Assembly: GCF_016888335.1 (NCBI RefSeq)
Contig: NZ_JAFEJG010000004.1
Coordinates: forward strand, 372,001-436,000
Direction: 5' to 3'
Length of the DNA: 64,000 nucleotides
Source of the DNA: Janibacter endophyticus
Lineage (GTDB): Bacteria > Actinomycetota > Actinomycetes > Actinomycetales > Dermatophilaceae
The notes beneath the pieces were generated by a model. It saw only the letters and a program-made list of their open reading frames with translations. It did not search any database and was not told where the DNA came from. Position numbers and translations under genes: made by a program. The first letter of the stretch is position 1; every line of letters begins with the position of its first letter. Of the stretch, positions 14,887 through 22,261 are shown piece by piece.

Positions 14887-15021
14887 ATGAGCACTCAACG
14901 ACCTGATGCCGTGTCCGATCCTGCCAAGGATGACGAGCAGGGCTCGGACTGGAGCGACGAGGGCGGCGCGACGCCCGAGGGTCCCGCGACCGAGGACGAC
15001 GACACCACCGACCAGAGCTGA
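14887..15021 (+). CDS. 44-residue acidic small protein
   Basis: The frame begins MSTQRPDAVSDPAKDDEQGS and continues as a strongly acidic, Gly/Thr-rich, probably disordered peptide ending TDQS. It is preceded by a -10-like TATTGT at leaderless spacing and followed by a strong hairpin, which gives it the outline of a complete transcription unit. The DPAKDD segment recurs in the shorter frame at 14348. Function unknown. Confidence 0.6.
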   Translation: MSTQRPDAVSDPAKDDEQGSDWSDEGGATPEGPATEDDDTTDQS

Positions 15022-15027
15022 CAGGGC

Positions 15028-15065
15028 TCACCCCTTCGTCCCTGGCGATGGGGACGAAGGGGTGA
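15028..15065. terminator. bidirectional hairpin terminator
   Basis: TCACCCCTTCGTCCC (15028-15042) pairs with GGGACGAAGGGGTGA (15051-15065) around a short loop. It sits between the convergent ends of the small acidic protein and the DoxX gene and can serve both. Confidence 0.85.
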
Positions 15066-15082
15066 GTCGCTACCTCGCGAGG

Positions 15083-15490
15083 TCAGCGGCGGCGCAGACC
15101 CTGGGCGAGCAGGGAGAGGCCGGCGCCGACGAGCCAGACGTCCTTGGCGACCGCGGTGCCCTCCTGGGTCGGGCGGATGCCGTCCTCCTGGGTCATCGAC
15201 GGGGTCTTGAGGTACATGCCCATGAGGCTCGAGCCGAAGCCGGCCAGGCCCGCGCCGGCGACCGTGGCCGGGACGAAGGGGGTGAGCAGCGCGGCGCCGA
15301 CGGCGATCTCGCTGACGGCGAGGAGCTTCGCGAACTTCTTCGGCTCCATGCCCGCGAAGACGGGGTAGGTCGAGGCGGCCGCGCCGTGGAGGAACTGGGC
15401 GGTGCCCTCGTCGGCCTTGAGCTTGCCGAGGCCGGAGTTGAGGATGAAGGCGCCGGTGGCGACGCGGACGGGGGCGTTGGCGAGGGTCAT
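15083..15490 (-). CDS. DoxX-family membrane protein
   Basis: A 135-residue protein with about four hydrophobic segments (VRVATGAFILNSGLGKL, AKLLAVSEIAVGAALL, GAGLAGFGSSLMGMYL, VAKDVWLVGAGLSLLAQGL), as in small DoxX/DoxD-like proteins. Family roles include thiosulfate:quinone oxidoreductase subunits and oxidative-stress complexes; the exact role here is unknown. It is divergent from the DJ-1/PfpI gene and shares a 55-bp promoter region containing a palindrome. Confidence 0.82.
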   Translation of the reverse strand: MTLANAPVRVATGAFILNSGLGKLKADEGTAQFLHGAAASTYPVFAGMEPKKFAKLLAVSEIAVGAALLTPFVPATVAGAGLAGFGSSLMGMYLKTPSMTQEDGIRPTQEGTAVAKDVWLVGAGLSLLAQGLRRR

Positions 15491-15520
15491 GACTGCTCCT
15501 TTGATTGTGTCTTTAATTGA

Positions 15521-15535
15521 ATCCTAACTGATAGG
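15521..15535. promoter_or_regulatory. palindrome between DoxX and DJ-1/PfpI genes
   Basis: TCCTAACTGATAGGA (5-5-5 inverted repeat) sits in the shared, locally AT-rich promoter region of two divergent genes. It overlaps the ribosome-site region of the plus-strand gene (AGGAGAGG). It is a candidate operator for an unknown redox regulator. Confidence 0.45.
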
Positions 15536-15545
15536 AGAGGTTCTC

Positions 15546-16247
15546 GTGACATCGGTCCTCATGGTCGTCACCGGCGCCCGGCACTGGACGCTCAAGGACG
15601 GCACGCAGCACCCCACCGGTTTCTGGGCCGAGGAGCTGCTCGTGCCCTACCGCACCTTCACCGACGCGGGGTGGGACGTCACGATCGCCACGCCCGGCGG
15701 CGTCCGGCCCGTTGTCGACGAGCTGAGCCTGAGCCTCAAGAGCGGCGTGACGCCCGGCAAGGCCACGGAGCACAAGGAGCAGCTCGCCGCCCTCGAGCCG
15801 GTCCTCGCCCAGCCGGCCGTCCTCGCTGACGTCGACGCCGACGACTTCGACCTCGTCTTCTACCCCGGCGGGCACGGGCCGATGGAGGACCTCGCCCACG
15901 ACCCGGTCTCGGGGGCGCTGCTCACCGCGCGGATCGACTCCGGGCGCCCCCTGGCCATGCTGTGCCACGCGCCGGCGGCGATCCTGGCGGCGAGCCGACC
16001 GGACGGGTCGAATCCCTTCGCCGGACGGCAGATGACCGGGCTGTCCAACGCCGAGGAGCGGCTCAACCCCTTCGCCTGGAAGGCCGGGTGGTTCCTCGAG
16101 GACAAGGTCAAGGAGGCGGGCGTCGAGTACTCGAAGGCGCTGCTGCCGCTGCGGCCGCACGTCGTCGTCGACGGCGCCCTCTACACCGGCCAGAACCCGC
16201 AGTCGTCGCAGGACCTCGCGGAGCGGCTCGTCCACGACCTCGGCTGA
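15546..16247 (+). CDS. DJ-1/PfpI family protein (type 1 glutamine amidotransferase-like)
   Basis: This 233-residue protein starts at GTG 15546 with AGGAGAGG about 5 bp upstream. It has the DJ-1/PfpI fold: VFYPGGHGPMEDL, and the nucleophile elbow AMLCHAPAAIL with the reactive Cys followed by His. The length and W/P insertions (HPTGFWAEELLVPY) match the Hsp31/HchA-like and YhbO-like groups, which act as methylglyoxalases or stress chaperones. The precise activity cannot be fixed from sequence. Confidence 0.88.
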   Translation: MTSVLMVVTGARHWTLKDGTQHPTGFWAEELLVPYRTFTDAGWDVTIATPGGVRPVVDELSLSLKSGVTPGKATEHKEQLAALEPVLAQPAVLADVDADDFDLVFYPGGHGPMEDLAHDPVSGALLTARIDSGRPLAMLCHAPAAILAASRPDGSNPFAGRQMTGLSNAEERLNPFAWKAGWFLEDKVKEAGVEYSKALLPLRPHVVVDGALYTGQNPQSSQDLAERLVHDLG

Positions 16248-16253
16248 GCTCGG

Positions 16254-18956
16254 TCAGAAGCCGCTGTCGCGCTCGAGGTTGGAGAAGCGGGCGAAGTGGC
16301 CCTGGAAGCCGAGCACGATGTCGGCGGTCGGGCCGTTGCGGTGCTTGGCGACGATGACATCGGCCTCGCCCTCGCGCTCCGAGTTCGGGTCGCGGTCGCG
16401 GTGCAGGAGGATGACGACGTCAGCATCCTGCTCGATCGAGTTGTGCACGGCGATGCCGTCGGCGATGAAGTTGTGGCTCCCCATGACCGTCGCGTCGAAG
16501 ACCTCCTCCACACCGTCCGCCTCGATCGAGACCACCGAGTCCCAGAAGACATCGTTGACCGCCATGAGCTCGAGCTCGGCGGAGTCGAGCACCTCGGCCA
16601 CCTTTGAGAGCCGCTCCCGCGAGGGGGCCGACGCGTAGAGGGCGGACCCGCAGTAGGCGGTGCCCAGGGCGGACTGGAACTCGCGGTGCGTCATCCCAGA
16701 CCCGGCGACGACCTCACGGACGTCGTCCCAGACCTGCTGGGGGACGGTGTCGACGTTGGTGTTCGCCTTGACCTCACGGACCGCGTCGAGCAGACGGGCC
16801 GCCTGCTCACCCCGCGCACCGTGGACTCCGATCTCCTGGAGGAAGCGCCGCTGGCTGTCGACCCCGGAGATGTCGATCGTGTACCCGTCGCGGTAGCCGC
16901 TCTTGCGCGTCACCCGGGTGCGGGTCTGGATGCCGAAGCGCAGCAGCAGTCGGCTGAGGTCGTCAACGAGGCGGCGGGAGGTCGAGGCGTAGTAGATCCG
17001 CCCGCTGCGAGCGTTCTTGTTGACGGTGACCGAGCCGTCCGTCGCCCAGATGTGCCGGATGAAGTGTGCGATCTGTGCCTTGGGCAGCGAGGCCACCTCG
17101 TCGGGCACGAACTTCTCGTGCGAGCGCAGACCGAAGAGGCCGAGCGCATCGAGCCACGCAGCGATGGGGTTGCGGCGACCACGGGCCAGCTTGAAGGGAG
17201 CGGGCAGGCGCAGGGTCGTGACCCGAGCGGCGGCGTACTCGTCGCGCACGGCCGTGATGCCGAACGCGCGGCCTGCAGCCTCCGCGACAGCCTGCAGGTT
17301 GGCCTCGTCGATGCTCGCATAGCGGATCGGCTGGCGGCGCACGAAGGAGCCGTCGCCCAGGAGGTGGGCAAGGACGGTGACCTCGTCGTCGCTCCACTCG
17401 GTGAGCGCCCGCGGAGCGGGCACGTGACGGGGGACCGCGATCCGGTCGCCGGTCCGAAGGTCACCGAGCTGGGTCCACCCTTCGTAGCGGAGGAAGGGGT
17501 GGTTCTCGGTCGCGCGGACCGTCTTGCCCGACGCGAGGGTGAGACGGAAGACCGGACGGATCCCGGTCGGGTAGGCACGGATCATCGTCCGTCGGACGTA
17601 GCGCAGCGAGTCGTCGAGCCCCCACACGGAGATGTCGCGCTCGCCGCTCGCGGCGAGGTCGCCGATGGTCGTCTCGGCGCCGTTGTCGGCCCGAAGGATC
17701 CGGGTGTCACCGGTGAGGCATCCCGACTCGCGAAGGTCGCTCATCGCCGGGCGCTTGTCGGTGCGCTGCTCGGGACCACGGTTGAGCTGGCTGATCGCGA
17801 TGACCGGCACCTCGAGCTCCTTCGCGAGGAGCTTGAGCGCCCGGGAGAACTCGGCGACCTCCTGCTGACGGCTCTCGACCTTCTTTCCGCTGCTCATGAG
17901 CTGGAGGTAGTCGATGACGATGAGGCGCAGGTTGTGCTGCTGCTTCATCCGGCGGGCCTTGGCCCGGATCTCCATGAGCGCGAGGTTCGGCGAGTCGTCG
18001 ATGTAGAGCGGGCTGTCGCTGATCTTGCCCATGACCCGGCTGAGCTTCTTCCACTCCTCGTCGCGCATGCGCCCGCGGCGCAGCGACTGGAGCTGGATCG
18101 AGGCCTCCGCCGAGAGGATGCGCATCGTGATCTCGGTGCGGCTCATCTCGAGCGAGAAGACGGCGGTCGCCATCTTGTGATGGATCGCGGCTGCCCGGGC
18201 GATGTCCATGCCCAGGGTGGACTTGCCGACCGCTGGCCTCGCCGCGAGCACGATCATCTGCCCGGGGTGCAGGCCGTGGGTCAGCTCGTCGAGCTCGGTG
18301 AATCCCGTCGGGACGCCGATGAGCTCGTCGGTCCGGCCGGCCGCGACCTCAATCTCGGCCATCGTCTCGTTGAGCGTGTTCCACAGCGGGACGTAGTCCT
18401 CGCCGCCACGCTTCTCCGCGACGCCGTAGACCTCGGCCTGCGCGGCGTTGACGATCTCCTCGACGTCACCGCCGCCCTGGGCGTAGCCCATCTGCACGAT
18501 GCGGGTGCCCGCGTCGACGAGGCGGCGCAGCACCGCGCGCTCGGCGACGATCTGCGCGTAGAAGCCGGCGTTGGCCGCGGTCGGCACCGACTGGATGAGG
18601 TCGTGGAGGTAGGCCTGGCCGCCGGCGCGCTGGAGATCGCCGCGCTTGCTCAGCTCGTCGGCGACGGTGATCGCGTCGGCCGGCTCGCCGCGGCTGTAGA
18701 GATCGATGATCGCGTCGAAGATCAGCTCGTGCGCCGGCTTGTAGAAGTCGTGCCCACGGACCTCCTCGCCGACGTCGGCGATGGCGTCCTTCGACAGGAG
18801 CATGCCGCCGAGGACGGACTGCTCGGCGCCGAGGTCCTGGGGCGGCAGCCTGTCGAGGAAGCCGCCGGAGCTGTGCCCGCCCCCGCGCTCGGCACTCGGG
18901 TCGGCCGGCATCGAGGCGAACATCGACTCGATGTCTCCCTGGATGTCACTGCTCAC
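16254..18956 (-). CDS. dnaB: replicative DNA helicase DnaB, interrupted by an intein
   Basis: The 900-residue precursor carries an N-terminal primase-interaction domain, a linker and the RecA-like motor. Walker A is ARPAVGKSTLG and Walker B is IVIDYLQLM; DLRESG lies near the gamma-phosphate site. Residues 413-839 are an intein; removing them leaves 473 residues, the usual DnaB length, joined as DLRESG-SIEQDADVV. DnaB unwinds DNA ahead of the replisome. The gene starts at GTG 18956. An unusual cluster of DnaA-box-like sequences fills the intergenic DNA immediately upstream. Confidence 0.95.
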   Translation of the reverse strand: MSSDIQGDIESMFASMPADPSAERGGGHSSGGFLDRLPPQDLGAEQSVLGGMLLSKDAIADVGEEVRGHDFYKPAHELIFDAIIDLYSRGEPADAITVADELSKRGDLQRAGGQAYLHDLIQSVPTAANAGFYAQIVAERAVLRRLVDAGTRIVQMGYAQGGGDVEEIVNAAQAEVYGVAEKRGGEDYVPLWNTLNETMAEIEVAAGRTDELIGVPTGFTELDELTHGLHPGQMIVLAARPAVGKSTLGMDIARAAAIHHKMATAVFSLEMSRTEITMRILSAEASIQLQSLRRGRMRDEEWKKLSRVMGKISDSPLYIDDSPNLALMEIRAKARRMKQQHNLRLIVIDYLQLMSSGKKVESRQQEVAEFSRALKLLAKELEVPVIAISQLNRGPEQRTDKRPAMSDLRESGCLTGDTRILRADNGAETTIGDLAASGERDISVWGLDDSLRYVRRTMIRAYPTGIRPVFRLTLASGKTVRATENHPFLRYEGWTQLGDLRTGDRIAVPRHVPAPRALTEWSDDEVTVLAHLLGDGSFVRRQPIRYASIDEANLQAVAEAAGRAFGITAVRDEYAAARVTTLRLPAPFKLARGRRNPIAAWLDALGLFGLRSHEKFVPDEVASLPKAQIAHFIRHIWATDGSVTVNKNARSGRIYYASTSRRLVDDLSRLLLRFGIQTRTRVTRKSGYRDGYTIDISGVDSQRRFLQEIGVHGARGEQAARLLDAVREVKANTNVDTVPQQVWDDVREVVAGSGMTHREFQSALGTAYCGSALYASAPSRERLSKVAEVLDSAELELMAVNDVFWDSVVSIEADGVEEVFDATVMGSHNFIADGIAVHNSIEQDADVVILLHRDRDPNSEREGEADVIVAKHRNGPTADIVLGFQGHFARFSNLERDSGF
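16440..17720 (-). mobile_element. DnaB intein with LAGLIDADG-type homing endonuclease
   Basis: The 427-residue insertion begins with Cys1 (CLTGDTRILRADNG, block A) and ends FIADGIAVHN followed by extein Ser+1 (blocks F and G). Block B includes ATENHPFLRYEGW. The centre has LAHLLGDGSF and HIWATDGSV, the two LAGLIDADG-like motifs, so the endonuclease may still be active. The insertion point within DLRESG/SIEQD is the same conserved site used by the Synechocystis DnaB intein. Splicing residues (Cys1, His-Asn at the end, Ser+1) are all intact, so splicing should work. Confidence 0.93.
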
Positions 18957-19032
18957 GCGCTGTCCTCCACCGTCCCCCGCGAAATGCGATCAGGTCACTG
19001 TCGCACCGGGCACCGACAACGCCGAAACGTCC

Positions 19033-19226
19033 CTGTGGACGGTCTGTGGACAGACTGTGGAGGACACGCCATGGGCTTGTGCACAGGTCGTGGACAAGCC
19101 TGTGGATCTGACTTTCGGCCGTCGCTGGGCGATCCGCTGTCCCCCCATTCCCCTAGCGAAATCTCACGCACACGCTGTGCATGGAGGAAAGTTTCGGGCG
19201 TGTCGGGCTGTCCACACCTGTCCACA
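19033..19226. promoter_or_regulatory. cluster of DnaA-box-like sites upstream of dnaB
   Basis: Near-consensus TTGTCCACA/TGTGGACAA sequences occur at 19034, 19045 and 19056 (TGTGGA words exactly 11 bp apart), 19077-19085 (TTGTGCACA), 19089-19097 (CGTGGACAA), 19101 (TGTGGATCT), and 19208-19216 and 19218-19226 (CTGTCCACA twice in a 10-bp tandem). The 11-bp phasing puts the first three sites on one helix face. The region has no gene and no clear AT-rich unwinding stretch. It may be a DnaA-titration or DnaA-regulation site rather than the origin itself. Confidence 0.6.
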
Positions 19227-19268
19227 CCTGTCACGGACGGTCCCGGGGACCGGTGGGACGAAGGGGGT

Positions 19269-19544
19269 TCAGCCGGCGGCCCCGTAGCGCTTCTGAGCGC
19301 GCTCGCGCGCCTTCGCCGCCTCGACCTCGCGGTCCTTCGGCGGGGCGCTCGTCGTGAGGTGGTCCAGGAGGTGCTGGGTGGCCTGCGCGACCGCCTCGAC
19401 GGCCTCTGCGAAGGCCTCTTCGTTGGCCTGCGACGGTTTCGTCGACCCGCTCACCTTGCGCACGTACTGGAGCGCACCGGCGCGCACCTCGTCGGTCGTG
19501 GCGGGCGGCTCGAAGTTGTGGAGCTGGCGGATGTTGCGGCACAT
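19269..19544 (-). CDS. DUF2277-type small protein
   Basis: A 91-residue protein beginning MCRNIRQLHNFEPPATTDEV, with SGSTKPSQANEEAFAEAVEAV and a basic C-terminus. The N-terminal MCRNI-LxxFEPPAT signature is characteristic of the DUF2277 family, small helical proteins of unknown function. It stands alone between the DnaA-box cluster and the phoX gene. Confidence 0.85.
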   Translation of the reverse strand: MCRNIRQLHNFEPPATTDEVRAGALQYVRKVSGSTKPSQANEEAFAEAVEAVAQATQHLLDHLTTSAPPKDREVEAAKARERAQKRYGAAG

Positions 19545-19585
19545 GCCGCCCAGTCTCCTCCTCCGAGCCGCCCCCGGACCACCGC

Positions 19586-21016
19586 TCAGTCGCGCGCGTT
19601 GGACGGGCGCCCCCATGGCCCGGTGATGGCGAAGGTCCGCCCAGGCTCGCCCTGGATGTTCGCGAAGAGCGTCGTGCCCGCGGCGTTGAACGTCGGCCCG
19701 GCCCACTCGCTGTCGTCCTCGAGGTTGAGCGCGAGCCGGTAGGCCTTGCCCTGGTCGGTGACGCCGATGAGCTGCGAGGCTCCGTCGCCGTCCTCGGCGA
19801 GGATGATGCCGCCGTGGGGCGAGACGGTGATGTTGTCCGGCCCGTCGACGCCGGCGCCGTCCTCGTTGACGACGAAGATCGTCGTCAGCGTGATCGTCTG
19901 CTTCTTCGGGTCGAAGAACCATACCTGCCCGTCGTGCTCGTGCAGCGATCCGTCGTCCGTGCGCGCGTAGCTCGAGACGAAGTACACGCCGCCGTCACCC
20001 CACCACTGGCCCTCGAGCTTGCGGGCGCGCGTCACCTGGTCGTCGGCGAGCTGCTCGCGGATCGGCAGGTCGCGTGCGTCACGGTCGGGGACGTCGACCC
20101 ACCGGACGGTGTAGGTCGTGCTCGTGCGGGTCGCCCGCGAGAGATCGGTGACCTGGCGGCCGTTGCGCTCGAAGGCCACCATCGCCTCGAGCGTCCCGAC
20201 CTCGACGGCACCGTCGGCGGCGAGGGCGTGGAGAGCTCCCTTGCCCTGGCGGTACCCGGCGGGCGGGGTCCACCGGAAGAAGAGCCCGTTGGGCTCGTCC
20301 GCGTCCTCGGTGAGGTAGATCTGCCCGGTGGCCGGGTCGACGACGGCGGCCTCGTGCTCGAAGCGGCCGAGGAACTTCAGCGGGATGTTGGCCTTGCCGA
20401 CGTTCGCGGCCTGGCTCGTCGGGTCGACCTCGAAGACGTAGCCGTGGTCCTTCTCGAAGGTGTAGGTGACACCGTCGTCCTCGTGGGTCCCGGCCCGCTC
20501 GTCGGTCTCCTCGCAGGTCAGCCACGTGCCCCACGGCGTGATGCCACCGGCACAGTTGTCGACCGTGCCAGCCACCGAGGTGTAGTGCTCGAGCACCTCG
20601 TTGTCCTTCGACACGACGAGGGTGGACGTGCCCCCCTTCGCCCCCGCGTCGTAGACGAGGCCCTCGACGTGCGGGACGCGCTCCTCGGCGTCGCCGCCGA
20701 CCTCGTGGTTGCACACGACGACCGAACCGCCGTCAGCACCCGGGAAGGCGCCCATCGCGTCCTGGTCGCCGGCCACCCGGTACCCGCCGACGGTCGTCGT
20801 GCCCGACTCCGCCAGCACCGTGTACGAGAAGCCCTTGGGCAGCGCGAGCAGCTCGCCGGCGCGCACGAGCGGGCCGTAGCCGGCGGCCAGCCGCGTGGTC
20901 TGCGCGGCCGAGGCGTGGGAGGCGAAGGGGGCCGCGCTGCCGGCGACCATGAGGCCGAGGGTCCCGGCGGAGGCGCCGAGGACGGTGCGGCGGTCGATGG
21001 GGTTGGACGTGGTCAT
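19586..21016 (-). CDS. phoX: PhoX-family alkaline phosphatase-like protein
   Basis: This 476-residue protein starts at ATG 21016 with a Tat-type leader (DRRTVLGASAGTLGLMVAGS, cleavage near ASHASA). The mature part has the repeated blades expected of the PhoX beta-propeller: CNHEVGGDAEER, CAGGITPWGTWLTCEE, KFLGRFEHEAAVVD, YLTEDADEPNGLFFRW and DNITVSPHGGIILAEDGDG. PhoX enzymes use Ca/Fe and hydrolyse phosphomonoesters outside the cell. No Pho box was recognised upstream. Confidence 0.9.
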   Translation of the reverse strand: MTTSNPIDRRTVLGASAGTLGLMVAGSAAPFASHASAAQTTRLAAGYGPLVRAGELLALPKGFSYTVLAESGTTTVGGYRVAGDQDAMGAFPGADGGSVVVCNHEVGGDAEERVPHVEGLVYDAGAKGGTSTLVVSKDNEVLEHYTSVAGTVDNCAGGITPWGTWLTCEETDERAGTHEDDGVTYTFEKDHGYVFEVDPTSQAANVGKANIPLKFLGRFEHEAAVVDPATGQIYLTEDADEPNGLFFRWTPPAGYRQGKGALHALAADGAVEVGTLEAMVAFERNGRQVTDLSRATRTSTTYTVRWVDVPDRDARDLPIREQLADDQVTRARKLEGQWWGDGGVYFVSSYARTDDGSLHEHDGQVWFFDPKKQTITLTTIFVVNEDGAGVDGPDNITVSPHGGIILAEDGDGASQLIGVTDQGKAYRLALNLEDDSEWAGPTFNAAGTTLFANIQGEPGRTFAITGPWGRPSNARD

Positions 21017-21169
21017 GTGGTCTCCTGCGTGGGGTGCGGGTTCCGTCACCCCAGCAGCCCCAGGTCCCCGGCAGACGACCCCCACGGGTCCACGCCGCGA
21101 ACGCCCGGTGAAGTCTCCCCGGCCCTCCCCCCTTCGCCCCGGACGGACCATCCGTGGCACGGTGGGGTG

Positions 21170-21820
21170 ATGACTCGCATCGCCATCATCGGCGGCCACG
21201 GCAAGGTCGCCCTGCTCGCCAGCCCGCTCCTCCTCGCCGACGGCCACGAGGTCTCCGCCGTGATCCGCAACCCCGACCACGCCGACGAGGTGAGCGCGAC
21301 GGGTGCGACCCCGGTCGTCGCCGACGTCGAGCGGCTCACCACCGAGGAGATCGCCGACCTGCTCCGTGGGCACGACGCCGTCCTGTGGTCCGCGGGCGCG
21401 GGCGGGGGCAACCCGGCCCGGACCTACGCCGTCGACCGGGACGCGGCGATCCGCTCCATGGACGCTGCCGCAGCCGCCGGCGTCCGCCGCTACGTCATGG
21501 TCAGCTACGCCGGCGCGGGGCCGGATCACGGTGTGCCGGAAGGGGATTCGTTCTACCCCTACGCCGACGCCAAGTCCGCCGCCGACGCCCACCTGCAGGA
21601 CAGCGACCTCGAGTGGACGATCCTGCGCCCGAGCCGGCTGACGCTCGACGAGCCGACCGGGCGGATCGAGGTCGTCGGCGGCGACGTCGCGCCTGGCGAG
21701 GTCTCCCGGGCCAACGTCGCGGAGGTCGTCCGGGCGGTCTTCGCGTCGCCGGGCACAGCGACGGGGCGGGTCGTCGAGTTCAACGACGGACCCACCCCGG
21801 TCGCAGAGGTGCTCGGCTAG
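21170..21820 (+). CDS. NAD(P)-binding SDR-like epimerase
   Basis: A 216-residue atypical SDR starting at ATG 21170, with the glycine motif IIGGHGKVALL near the N-terminus, RYVMVSYAGAG, and Y-x-x-x-K (YADAKSAAD). ILRPSRLTLDEPTG and a C-terminal segment complete the fold of the NAD(P)H-binding NmrA/YwnB-like group. These act as reductases, epimerases or redox sensors; substrate unknown. It is convergent with the YtxH-like gene. Confidence 0.85.
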   Translation: MTRIAIIGGHGKVALLASPLLLADGHEVSAVIRNPDHADEVSATGATPVVADVERLTTEEIADLLRGHDAVLWSAGAGGGNPARTYAVDRDAAIRSMDAAAAAGVRRYVMVSYAGAGPDHGVPEGDSFYPYADAKSAADAHLQDSDLEWTILRPSRLTLDEPTGRIEVVGGDVAPGEVSRANVAEVVRAVFASPGTATGRVVEFNDGPTPVAEVLG

Positions 21821-21824
21821 AGCG

Positions 21825-22160
21825 TCAGGGCAGCTTGTCGCCGCCCGGGCCGAAGCCGCTCGTGTCGGCGTGCAGCTGACCGTCGTCACCACGGTGGATC
21901 GTCTCGGGCAGGTCCTCGCCGCGGCTGACCTTGTCCTTGACGGTGCCGGCGGCGTCCTTGGCCGCGTGGGTCACCTTGTCGGCGACGACCGGGGCCTGGG
22001 TCTGGACGGTGTCCTTGGCCTGGCCGACGGCCTTCTGGGTCTTGGGGCTCGACCAGAGCTGGCTGGCCTGACCCTTGATCTGCTCGTAGCGCTCCTTGCC
22101 GGCGCGGGCGCCGAGGACGTAACCGGCAGCCATGCCGGCGAGGAAAGACATGCGGGCCAT
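21825..22160 (-). CDS. YtxH-like small membrane-associated protein
   Basis: A 111-residue protein with one N-terminal hydrophobic segment (FLAGMAAGYVLGARAGKERYEQIK) and a long amphipathic helix (TQKAVGQAKDTVQTQAPVVADKV), then a Gly/Asp-rich tail. The GYVLGARAGKERYEQI signature is typical of actinobacterial YtxH-domain proteins, general-stress proteins of unknown mechanism. GGAGG lies about 6 bp upstream. Confidence 0.8.
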   Translation of the reverse strand: MARMSFLAGMAAGYVLGARAGKERYEQIKGQASQLWSSPKTQKAVGQAKDTVQTQAPVVADKVTHAAKDAAGTVKDKVSRGEDLPETIHRGDDGQLHADTSGFGPGGDKLP

Positions 22161-22261
22161 GAGGGCCTCCTTCGATCGGGTACGTCCATCACGGTGCCAC
22201 GTCGAGTCCGCCAGCGGCGGGGAGCGAAGGGGGTGATTTCGCAGGTCAGCGTGCCCTTCGG

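Noticed and set aside
19033-19226. DnaA-box cluster as the chromosomal origin
   Set aside because: No dnaA/dnaN nearby and no AT-rich unwinding element; kept as a regulatory cluster only.
16686-19742. 1018-codon open frame on the plus strand
   Set aside because: Antisense shadow of dnaB; no recognisable domain.
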